5,733 bases of DNA, taken from the NCBI GenBank assembly GCA_035652495.1, contig DASRDS010000372.1, positions 1 to 5,733 on the forward strand. Reading direction: 5' to 3'. This document shows positions 1 through 5,733 of this stretch, in pieces. Numbering within the stretch: position 1 is the first letter of the stretch; every line of letters starts with the position of its first letter. This stretch comes from DASRDS01 sp035652495 (GTDB lineage: Bacteria; Gemmatimonadota; Gemmatimonadetes; Gemmatimonadales; Gemmatimonadaceae). Below the pieces are notes generated by a model. That model was not told the DNA's origin. It searched no databases and worked only from the letters and a program-made list of their open reading frames with translations. The translations under genes were made by a program, and so were the position numbers.

Positions 1-1
1 A

Positions 2-409
2 GCCGCGGGCCGTGGCCTGCATACCGGCGAGCACTCCGCGTCGCTCGCCTGCGGTCGTCCGGGGGTCCTCCACGGCAGCCTCTCATACCTCCTCCAGGAC
101 GCGGCTGGCCAAGTCCACCCCGCGCACTCCATCTCGGCCGGTCTCGATTATCCCGGCGTTGGTCCGGAGCACTCGTATCTCAAAGACAGCGGCCGCGCCG
201 AGTACGTGGCGGTGACCGATGATGAGGCGGTCGAGGGCTTCGAGCTCCTGAGCAAGACCGAAGGCATTATCCCCGCGCTCGAGAGCGCGCACGCGGTGGC
301 GTGGATCGCCAAGACGGCGGGGCGGTGGCAGGCTGACGAGCCGGTGCTGCTCTGCGTGAGCGGCCGCGGCGACAAGGATGTCGCTCAGCTGAGCGCCCGA
401 GAGAAATGA
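2..409 (+). CDS. trpB: Tryptophan synthase beta chain, C-terminal part (5' end outside window)
   Basis: The last 135 codons of TrpB are present, read in frame from base 2 to the TGA at 407-409. TrpB is the PLP enzyme that condenses indole with L-serine to give L-tryptophan, in the cytoplasm, in complex with TrpA. The fragment begins with AAGRGLHTGEH and carries the family signature SISAGLDYPGVGPEHSYL (fragment residues 43-60) and GRAEY. EGIIPALESAHA includes Glu94, equivalent to Glu350 of Salmonella TrpB. SGRGDKD (residues 120-126) includes the Ser that contacts the PLP pyridine nitrogen (Salmonella Ser377). The usual length is about 400 residues, so roughly 260, including the PLP lysine, lie upstream of the window. 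The sequence is of the ordinary TrpB1 type rather than TrpB2. The stop overlaps the next start as ATGA. No frameshift or substitution of a key residue is seen. Confidence 0.97.
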   Translation, partial: AAGRGLHTGEHSASLACGRPGVLHGSLSYLLQDAAGQVHPAHSISAGLDYPGVGPEHSYLKDSGRAEYVAVTDDEAVEGFELLSKTEGIIPALESAHAVAWIAKTAGRWQADEPVLLCVSGRGDKDVAQLSAREK

Positions 410-2127
410 GCGCCACCGCCGCGCAGGTCGCCGAGCATGATGATGATGCCCCGGAAACGCCGTTTCCGCCGGCGCCGATCATCGAGATGCTCAAGCTGTT
501 CACCAAAGGCGTCCGCGCGCACCAGCTGTACATGCACAACAACCCGACGTACCTGAAAGCGCTGGAGCTGCTGCGCCACGGGTTCGCGCCGGTGTGGGAA
601 CATACGGACACCATCACGCTCACGATCACGGAGAGCACGCTCGTCTGGGAAGGCGTGACGGTGCTCGACGAATCGAGTAAGTCCTCCGAGAGCCTCGCCT
701 GGACGTTCTACAAGGACGGCGTCCGCGAGCTGCGCTTCGAGAAGGGATTCGAGGAGTCGGACCTCGTCGCCTTCCTGGACGTCATCCAGCGCGCCCGCCG
801 CAACTCCGAGGATGACGACCTCCTGGTGATGTTGTGGGAGAACGACCTGGCGCACCTGCGCTATCGCTACATCGACGCCGGCAACGATGCGGCGGGCGTG
901 CCCGATTTTTCGTCCGAGACGCCCGAGCCGCGCGTCATTGAGCCGCCGGGACCGGATGACGCGCCAACACCCGACGAAAGTCTCCTCCAGTCGCGGCCTG
1001 GCACGGTGAGTCTCGAGGACTTCGACTCGACGCTCTATTTCCTCGACCAACATGAGGTCGAGTACCTGAAGGGCGCCGTGGAGGCGGAGTACGCGAGCGA
1101 TTTGCGAGCGAATGTGCTCGCGATGCTGCTCGATATCTTCGAGCTGCAGGCGGACGGCGCGGTCCGGACTGAGATCGGGGAAATCCTCGACGGCCTGATG
1201 CTGCTGCTCCTGAGCGCCGCGCAGTTCCGGTCGGTCGCGTACCTGATCAAGGAGACGCGCGATGCCGCCGAGCGCACGAAGGGGCTCGAGCCGGCGCACC
1301 GTGCGTTGTTGGCCAAGATTCCGGATCGGCTGAGCGATCCGCAGGCCCTTGCGCAGGTGCTGCAGTCGCTCGATGAGGGACACGAGCTTCCGCCGCAAGA
1401 AGACCTGAACGCGCTGTTCGATGAGCTTCGTCCCTCGTCGCTCGGGACGATCTTCGACTGGATCGGCCGGGTCAACAACCCCGCCATGCGCACCTTGCTG
1501 CAAACCGCGGGCTCCCGCCTGGCCGCCGCGAACACGGCGGAGCTCATGAAGCTGATCGGCCACAGCGATCGGGTGATCGCGGTCGAAGCGATCCGCCGCG
1601 CCGGCGCCATGAAAAGCGCGGCCGCCGTCGCGCCGCTCGGCAAGCGCACATCGGATCGCGATCCGGGCACGCGCCTCGCCGCGGTGCAAGCGCTGGCCGA
1701 TATCGGCTCCGCCGGCGCGCTGCAATGGCTCGAGCGCGCGGTCGAAGACGAAGACCGCGATGTGCGGGTCGCCGTCGCGCGCGCGCTGACGGCCCGTGCC
1801 TATCGCCCGGCGCTGCCCAAGATCGAGTCGATCGTGAAGGGCAAGGCCATTCGCGATGCCGATCTCACGGAGCGCATGGCCATGTTCGAAGCGTTCGGCG
1901 CGCTGTCGGGCGACGCGGGCGTGCCGCTCCTCGACAAGATGCTGAACGAGCGGACGTTCCTTGGGAAACGCGAGGAACCGGAGCTCCGCGCGTGTGCGGC
2001 GATGGCGCTGGGTCGCATCGGCACCGACAAGGCCACCGCGTCGCTCCGCAAATCGGTGAACGAGAAGGACGTCATCGTGCGCAACGCGGTGAGCAAGGCG
2101 CTCCGCGGAGGGAATAGTCAGTCATGA
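406..2127 (+). CDS. HEAT-repeat protein with an N-terminal domain shared with the next gene
   Basis: A 573-residue protein, predicted cytoplasmic: no signal peptide or membrane segment is seen. Residues 1-24 are acidic and Pro-rich. Residues 27-131 form an alpha/beta domain (VRAHQLYMHNNPTYLKAL, then a beta-rich part, then DGVRELRFEKGF) that resembles the N-terminus of the downstream HD-GYP protein. Residues 160-200 are a Pro/Asp-rich linker, and 205-345 are helical. Residues about 388-566 contain five or six HEAT-like helical repeats, for example DPGTRLAAVQALADIGSAGA, DRDVRVAVARALTARA, PELRACAAMALGRIGTDKA and DVIVRNAVSKALR. HEAT repeats normally make protein-binding solenoids, so a scaffold or regulatory role is inferred and no enzymatic function is visible. 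The ATG start overlaps the trpB stop by 4 bp (ATGA) behind a weak purine-rich GAGAGAA, which suggests translational coupling. The ATGA overlap with the next gene and the shared domain argue that the two products work together. The specific function is unknown. Confidence 0.9.
   Translation: MSATAAQVAEHDDDAPETPFPPAPIIEMLKLFTKGVRAHQLYMHNNPTYLKALELLRHGFAPVWEHTDTITLTITESTLVWEGVTVLDESSKSSESLAWTFYKDGVRELRFEKGFEESDLVAFLDVIQRARRNSEDDDLLVMLWENDLAHLRYRYIDAGNDAAGVPDFSSETPEPRVIEPPGPDDAPTPDESLLQSRPGTVSLEDFDSTLYFLDQHEVEYLKGAVEAEYASDLRANVLAMLLDIFELQADGAVRTEIGEILDGLMLLLLSAAQFRSVAYLIKETRDAAERTKGLEPAHRALLAKIPDRLSDPQALAQVLQSLDEGHELPPQEDLNALFDELRPSSLGTIFDWIGRVNNPAMRTLLQTAGSRLAAANTAELMKLIGHSDRVIAVEAIRRAGAMKSAAAVAPLGKRTSDRDPGTRLAAVQALADIGSAGALQWLERAVEDEDRDVRVAVARALTARAYRPALPKIESIVKGKAIRDADLTERMAMFEAFGALSGDAGVPLLDKMLNERTFLGKREEPELRACAAMALGRIGTDKATASLRKSVNEKDVIVRNAVSKALRGGNSQS
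2107..2112 (+). promoter_or_regulatory. Shine-Dalgarno site of the HD-GYP gene
   Basis: GGAGGG lies 11 bases before the ATG at 2124, inside the last codons of the HEAT gene. It is the clearest ribosome binding site at any junction in the window. It supports the 2124 start and some independent initiation in addition to coupling through the ATGA overlap. Confidence 0.65.
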
Positions 2128-3608
2128 CGGCGCCCGTCAAGAAGCCACCGCGCGAAGGGGTTTCCAATCCCCACCGGAACGAATCCGGCTCGGATGCCGC
2201 GGTTCGGAAGAGCGGCCGGGCGTTTATCGTCACGTTCTACGGCGCGGTCCGAGCGATCAAGCTCTATCCGGTCGAGAACGCCGCTGTGCAGAAGGCGCTC
2301 GACGATCTGACGCAATCGAGCCGGCTCTTACTGCACCAGGAGAAAGAGCTCGAGTTCCGGGCGAGCGGCGAATTCATTTTCATCAACGAGACGCGGCTGC
2401 GGCTGGATGTCGACAACTACACGAGCTTCAGTAACCTGATCTCGCTGTTCCGCGCGAATGGCGTGGGCTCGTTGCGGGTCATGGAAGGGGTCACCGCGCG
2501 CGAGTGGCTCGTGCTCCTGTCCCTGCTCCAGGCGCCGGGCAACGAAGGGGCCGAGGAGCGGTATTTCCAGCTGGCTGGGAAGCTCGAGCAGGCGAAGGTG
2601 CATGCGTTCGAGTTCGGGCCGCCGGTCGACGCCGGGCTCGATGCGGAAGTCAAGGAGCAGGTGAAGGAGGCGGCGAAGCGGACGTATCGCCAGTCGGTCG
2701 CCGTCACCAAAGAGTGCATTAACTCGGTCCGGCTCGGGAAAGCCCCGAACGTCAAGCGGCTGAAACGCGTGGTGCAGGGGATCGTCGACGCGATCCTGAA
2801 CGACGAAACATCGCTCTTCGGCCTGACCACGATCCGCGATTATGACGAGTACACGTTCACGCACAGCGTTAACGTGTGTATCTTCTCGGTCGCCCTCGGC
2901 CGACGACTCGGTCTCGGGAAGCTCCAGTTGTATGATCTGGGGCTGGCGGCGTTGTTTCACGACATTGGCAAAGCGCGCGTCCCGGTGGACGTGCTGAACA
3001 AGGCTGACGGACTGTCCGAGGAAGAGTGGCGGCTCATCACGAATCATCCCTGGCTCGGCGTGCTCTCGCTGTTCCGCATGCGTGGCACGCAGGATCTCCC
3101 GTATCGGTCGATGGTGGTGGCGTACGAGCACCACATGAAGACCGACCTGACGGGCTATCCCAAGGTTGTCCGCCCGCGCCAGATGTCCATCTTCAGCAAG
3201 ATCGTCGCGGTCGCCGACGGCTTCGACGCCGCGACCTCGCGGCGCGCGTATCAGACCGATCCGCTCTCGCCCGCGGCCGTCCTGCAGGAGATGCGGGACA
3301 ATCCGAAGCGCGGCATGGATCCGGTGGTCGTCAAAGCGTTCATCAACTTGCTCGGGTTGTACCCCGTGGGAACGCTGGTCGTGCTCGATACCTTCGAGTT
3401 GGGGATCGTGCACTCGGCGAATCCGAATCCCGAGGTGATGTCGCGGCCGATCGTGCGGATCGTGAGCGATCCGCAGGGGAACATCCTGCATCCGGGCACG
3501 CTCGTCGACATGGCCGAGAAGAATGCCAGCGGCGTGTACGCCCGTACCATCATCAAGACAGCCGATCCTGATCGATATGGCATCCGGATCGGGGACTATT
3601 TCGTCTAG
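2124..3608 (+). CDS. HD-GYP-type phosphohydrolase with an N-terminal domain related to the upstream protein
   Basis: A 494-residue soluble protein. Residues 34-137 form an N-terminal domain (VRAIKLYPVENAAVQKAL, then GVGSLRVMEGV) related to that of the HEAT protein. Residues 175-235 are a helical linker. The HD-GYP domain spans about 240-430. Visible metal-site residues are His247 (THSVNV), His279-Asp280 (HDIGK), His308 (HPWLG), His336-His337 (EHH) and Asp365 (VADGFDAATSRRAY). The GYP motif is present at 344-346, and the family's typical tail follows (GMDPVVVKAF, GLYPVGTLVVL, RPIVRI). HD-GYP enzymes hydrolyse cyclic di-GMP or related cyclic dinucleotides, so that is the likely reaction. The usual HHE..DGSGYP motif reads HHMKTDLTGYP here, which may mark a subfamily with different activity. 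No receiver, PAS or membrane segment is fused; the N-terminal domain is the probable input or partner-binding part. The start is chosen on the ATGA overlap with the HEAT gene and the GGAGGG at 2107. The 3' end overlaps trpA by 32 bp. Confidence 0.93.
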   Translation: MTAPVKKPPREGVSNPHRNESGSDAAVRKSGRAFIVTFYGAVRAIKLYPVENAAVQKALDDLTQSSRLLLHQEKELEFRASGEFIFINETRLRLDVDNYTSFSNLISLFRANGVGSLRVMEGVTAREWLVLLSLLQAPGNEGAEERYFQLAGKLEQAKVHAFEFGPPVDAGLDAEVKEQVKEAAKRTYRQSVAVTKECINSVRLGKAPNVKRLKRVVQGIVDAILNDETSLFGLTTIRDYDEYTFTHSVNVCIFSVALGRRLGLGKLQLYDLGLAALFHDIGKARVPVDVLNKADGLSEEEWRLITNHPWLGVLSLFRMRGTQDLPYRSMVVAYEHHMKTDLTGYPKVVRPRQMSIFSKIVAVADGFDAATSRRAYQTDPLSPAAVLQEMRDNPKRGMDPVVVKAFINLLGLYPVGTLVVLDTFELGIVHSANPNPEVMSRPIVRIVSDPQGNILHPGTLVDMAEKNASGVYARTIIKTADPDRYGIRIGDYFV

Positions 3609-4365
3609 CTTCACGTCGCTTCGCGGTCGCGGCCGTCGCGCCTTGGTGGCGTACATCACGGCTGGCTATCCGACATTCGACGCTTCGGTCGATCTTCTGC
3701 GCTCACTGGAGGACGCGGGGGCTGACATCGTCGAAGTTGGTGTGCCGTTCTCGGACCCACTGGCCGATGGCCCGGTGATCCAAGCGAGCAGCCAACAAGC
3801 GCTCTCAAATGGCGTCACGTATTCGCGGGTGCTGGACCTCATCTCCGCCGCCAATCCGAGAATACCAGTTGTTCTATTCTCGTACCTGAACCCGATTCTC
3901 GCGGCGGGGCCGAACGCGCTTCGTAAGGCCAAAGAGGCTGGAGCGACTGGAATCCTCATCACGGATCTCCCGGTTGGCGCGGATCCCGAGCGAGAAAAAT
4001 GGCTGGGCGAAAGTGGCCTGGATTTCGTGCGGCTCGTGGCGCCGACCACGCCAACGGAACGCATGGCCGAAATCGCGCGCCATGGCAGCGGATTCGTGTA
4101 CCTGATCAGCCGGCTAGGCGTCACCGGAGCCCGCGCCGAGCTGCCCGCTGATCTGCCGGCTACGATCGACCGCCTGCGTTCGGCGACCACGCTCCCGATC
4201 TGCGTCGGCTTCGGGATCAGTCGTCCCGAGCACGCCGCCGCGCTCGGCAAACGCGCGGACGGGATCGTAGTCGGCAGCGCGATCGTGGCCGCCTCCGGCC
4301 GGAGCAACGCCGAAGCGCTAGCACTCGTGAGCGCGCTCCGCAAAGGTCTGGATGGCGTTTCGTAG
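3577..4365 (+). CDS. trpA: Tryptophan synthase alpha chain
   Basis: A complete 262-residue TrpA, close to the family norm of about 268. It cleaves indole-3-glycerol phosphate to indole and glyceraldehyde 3-phosphate in the cytoplasm and channels the indole to TrpB. The TIM-barrel motifs are intact: ALVAYITAGYP near the N-terminus, then VEVGVPFSDPLADGP with Glu53 and Asp64 (equivalents of the catalytic Glu49 and Asp60 of Salmonella). LFSYLNPIL, FVYLISRLGVTG (the Tyr and the mobile-loop GVTG), VGFGIS and the phosphate-binding GIVVGSAIV follow. The ATG at 3577 is preferred because it gives the usual N-terminus before F..LRGRGRRAL. An in-frame ATG at 3523 would add 18 residues unlike TrpA. There is no clear Shine-Dalgarno sequence before 3577, and the start lies inside the HD-GYP gene (32-bp overlap), so coupling is likely. 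Its unusual feature is separation from trpB by two unrelated genes. Confidence 0.97.
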   Translation: MASGSGTISSSFTSLRGRGRRALVAYITAGYPTFDASVDLLRSLEDAGADIVEVGVPFSDPLADGPVIQASSQQALSNGVTYSRVLDLISAANPRIPVVLFSYLNPILAAGPNALRKAKEAGATGILITDLPVGADPEREKWLGESGLDFVRLVAPTTPTERMAEIARHGSGFVYLISRLGVTGARAELPADLPATIDRLRSATTLPICVGFGISRPEHAAALGKRADGIVVGSAIVAASGRSNAEALALVSALRKGLDGVS

Positions 4366-4385
4366 TTAGTCCAACGACTTCTTTA

Positions 4386-4396
4386 CACGCTACGTG
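4386..4396. repeat. Small inverted repeat CACG-CTA-CGTG
   Basis: A perfect 4-bp inverted repeat with a 3-base spacer lies 20 bases after the trpA stop. It could be a minor hairpin or an operator half-site pair. It is short enough to occur by chance in DNA this rich in GC. The TTTACA overlapping its left edge (4382-4387) resembles a -35 box but has no convincing -10 partner 17 bases on. Confidence 0.25.
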
Positions 4397-4438
4397 AAGC
4401 GGCGAAACTCAGCGGATGTGAACCAACGCGCAGGCCTC

Positions 4439-4467
4439 CGGTCACGCCGGTAGTTACGGCGTGACCG
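4439..4467 (+). repeat. Perfect hairpin 1 downstream of trpA
   Basis: CGGTCACGCC (4439-4448) and GGCGTGACCG (4458-4467) are perfect 10-bp complements around a 9-base loop. No T run follows directly; hairpin 2 begins at the very next base. It may protect the 3' end of the trp transcript, act as part of a tandem terminator, or belong to a leader RNA of the downstream membrane-protein gene. Confidence 0.75.
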
Positions 4468-4500
4468 CCCCACGCGTGTTCTTGCGTGGGGACATTTCTT
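4468..4500 (+). terminator. Hairpin 2 with short T-rich tail: probable terminator of the trp unit
   Basis: CCCCACGC (4468-4475) pairs perfectly with GCGTGGGG (4484-4491) around an 8-base loop, and ACATTTCTT follows. A GC-rich stem with a T-rich tail fits a Rho-independent terminator after trpA, although the T run is short and broken. The only plausible upstream start codon of the next gene, GTG at 4486-4488, lies in the 3' arm of this stem. The element might therefore instead, or also, control initiation of that gene. Confidence 0.5.
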
Positions 4501-5733
4501 AGACGGTATACCCGGGCGCTCGGATTCGCCGGCTCGCTGCTGCTCATCGCGGCCCTCATCGCGGACCGCTCCTGGGAATCGCGCGGCCTCTCGATGCTGC
4601 TGCTCGCCGGGCTGTCCGTCGCGCTGCGCGTCGGCCAGATCCCGCTCACGAAGTACTCGGCGATCAACCTGCTGAGCGCCGTGGCGGTTGGCGGCGCCTT
4701 GCTTGTCGGCGCGCCGGCCACGGCGTTGGCGCTGTTCACGGGCGTCCTGATCGCCGACCAACTGGTCCTGCACAAGACCGCCGAGTTCGCGTGGATCAAT
4801 GCCGGCCGGGAGGTCGTGGCGTTGATCGCGGCGTACGGGTTCTACGCGATGGTCATGACGTGGATGGGCGCGCGCGCGTTGTCGCCGGATACGGTACCGG
4901 CGGCGGCGCTGTTCTCGGTCCTCTACTTCACGCTCAGCCGCGCGCTCTTGTACTTCACGCTTTTGATTCGCGACAAGCTCCTGCCCGATGAGCTGTCGCT
5001 CATTATTCGCTACGAGCTCATCACATTTGGCGCCGGCGTCGGCGGCGCGGCTGCCGCGCTCATCTCGATCGCTTTCTACGGCTTCAGTGCGTGGCCCATG
5101 CTGCTCGTGCTCTGTTTCTCAGGCTGGGTGCTGAAACGCGTGCTCGAAGAATCGATCGCGGCCGAAGAGCTGAGCAACATTCACGCGGTCGATGAAGTGG
5201 TGACGGCGGACGTGGGCCTCGCCGAGGGTTTCGCGTGGATCGAGCGACTCGGTCACCGACTCGTGGACTGGGGCAGTATGCGCATCTTCCGTCTCGGGAA
5301 CGATGGCTTGCGTCTGGTCTGGCAAAGCAACCAAGGGCTGCTCCCGGATCCTGAACAGCCGGGTCCCGACGGGGCCATGCTGCGCCGGCTCGCACTCGAC
5401 AGCGGCAAGCCCTGCGTCGTGATCGACGCCTTGAAGGACCGCCGCGTCGAGAACCCGCGTCCCGAGGCGCGCAGCGGGATCATCCTCCCGCTTCGCTTCG
5501 GCGAGCGCAACGTCGGTCTCGTGGAGCTCGAGCACCACAAGCGGGCGGCGTACGGCAAGAAAGAAGTCGCGCTGGTCCAGCGGTTCGCGAACCAGCTCGC
5601 GACGACCCTGCACATCAACGACCTGCGTCAGCCGCTCCTCGACGCCGTCACCAGCGTCGGCAGCCAGATCCGCACCCTCGGCGACTCGGCCCGCACCCTT
5701 CGGGGCGGCGGCGAAGGCGTCGCCCGCACGATC
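4486..5733 (+). CDS. Polytopic membrane protein with GAF domain, probable signalling protein (3' end outside window)
   Basis: An open frame of 416 codons runs from the GTG at 4486 to the window edge without a stop. The N-terminus MGTFLRRYTR is basic, and about six to eight hydrophobic segments follow between residues 11 and 218 (for example LGFAGSLLLIAALIA, GLSMLLLAGLSVALRVG, ALFSVLYFTLSRALLYFTLL and the 180-216 stretch). Residues 219-232 form a charged helix leading into a cytoplasmic GAF-like domain at about 235-378. That domain includes MRIFRLGNDGLRLVW, SGIILPLRFGERNVGLVELE and a closing helix VALVQRFANQLATTL. GAF domains bind small ligands or cyclic nucleotides, so this is inferred to be a membrane-anchored sensor. 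The last 35 residues look helical and Ser/Ala/Gly-rich, so the output domain is unseen: a methyl-accepting, HD-GYP, GGDEF or kinase module is possible. The start is uncertain. GTG 4486 keeps the first membrane segment but has no Shine-Dalgarno sequence; the next in-frame ATG, at 4594, would remove that segment. Confidence 0.8.
   Translation, partial: MGTFLRRYTRALGFAGSLLLIAALIADRSWESRGLSMLLLAGLSVALRVGQIPLTKYSAINLLSAVAVGGALLVGAPATALALFTGVLIADQLVLHKTAEFAWINAGREVVALIAAYGFYAMVMTWMGARALSPDTVPAAALFSVLYFTLSRALLYFTLLIRDKLLPDELSLIIRYELITFGAGVGGAAAALISIAFYGFSAWPMLLVLCFSGWVLKRVLEESIAAEELSNIHAVDEVVTADVGLAEGFAWIERLGHRLVDWGSMRIFRLGNDGLRLVWQSNQGLLPDPEQPGPDGAMLRRLALDSGKPCVVIDALKDRRVENPRPEARSGIILPLRFGERNVGLVELEHHKRAAYGKKEVALVQRFANQLATTLHINDLRQPLLDAVTSVGSQIRTLGDSARTLRGGGEGVARTI

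Noticed and set aside
385..1725. Long open frame of 446 codons on the - strand
   Set aside because: It lies entirely opposite trpB's end and the HEAT gene. Its product is Arg/Gln/Glu/Leu-rich with no recognisable motif, as expected for the antisense of GC-rich coding DNA. The + strand product has clear HEAT repeats and ATGA junctions.
1725..2117. Open frame of 130 codons on the + strand
   Set aside because: It is an Arg/Gly-rich alternative frame inside the HEAT-repeat coding region, with no motif and no ribosome binding site.
3523..3576. In-frame upstream ATG giving a TrpA of 280 residues
   Set aside because: The 18 extra residues (MPAACTPVPSSRQPILID) do not look like a TrpA N-terminus. 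They would lengthen the overlap with the HD-GYP gene to 86 bp, and the 3577 start matches the usual family length.
2328..3659. Long open frame of 443 codons on the - strand
   Set aside because: It is the antisense of the HD-GYP gene, which has full family motifs on the + strand. The antisense product is His/Arg/Asp-rich and low in complexity, so it is a shadow frame.
4382..4409. Possible promoter: TTTACA with GAAACT 16 bases on
   Set aside because: The -35-like box is fair, but the -10-like box matches only three of six consensus positions, and the sigma-factor consensus of this organism is unknown. It is not strong enough to annotate.
4383..4799. Open frame of 138 codons on the - strand across the trpA/membrane-gene gap
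   Set aside because: It covers the hairpins and the membrane-protein N-terminus in antisense and has no recognisable domain. The + strand frame there encodes clear hydrophobic segments.
5119..5613. Open frame of 164 codons on the - strand
   Set aside because: It is antisense to the GAF-domain region. The + strand frame continues unbroken from the membrane segments through GAF-like sequence to the window edge.

Overview
This is a GC-rich, densely coding stretch of a bacterial chromosome with all supported genes on the + strand. It lies within the tail of a tryptophan operon. The window opens inside trpB (tryptophan synthase beta chain, last 135 codons). Two non-metabolic genes follow: a HEAT-repeat protein and an HD-GYP-type phosphohydrolase. 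Then comes a complete trpA (alpha chain). The three junctions overlap (4, 4 and 32 bp), so trpB, the HEAT gene, the HD-GYP gene and trpA look like one translationally coupled unit.

After trpA there is a 120-bp gap. It contains two back-to-back perfect hairpins, the second followed by a short T-rich stretch. A gene for a polytopic membrane protein with a GAF domain follows and runs off the right edge (4486 to the end). Its most upstream plausible start, a GTG, lies inside the second hairpin.

TrpB and TrpA together make tryptophan from indole-3-glycerol phosphate and serine. They form an alpha-beta complex, so their genes are usually adjacent. Here the pair is split by about 3.2 kb encoding two signalling or scaffold-type proteins. 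Those two proteins appear to share a related N-terminal domain of about 105 residues, which suggests that they are evolutionarily and perhaps functionally linked. A GAF-domain membrane sensor just downstream adds to the signalling character of the locus.

The organism cannot be fixed from the sequence. High GC, the HD-GYP subtype with a 'LYP..N' N-terminal domain, and HEAT/HD-GYP gene pairs would fit Gemmatimonadota, Acidobacteriota or a myxobacterium-like lineage. This is a guess from family resemblance, with Gemmatimonadota my first choice. I see no mobile element, CRISPR array, tRNA or rRNA.
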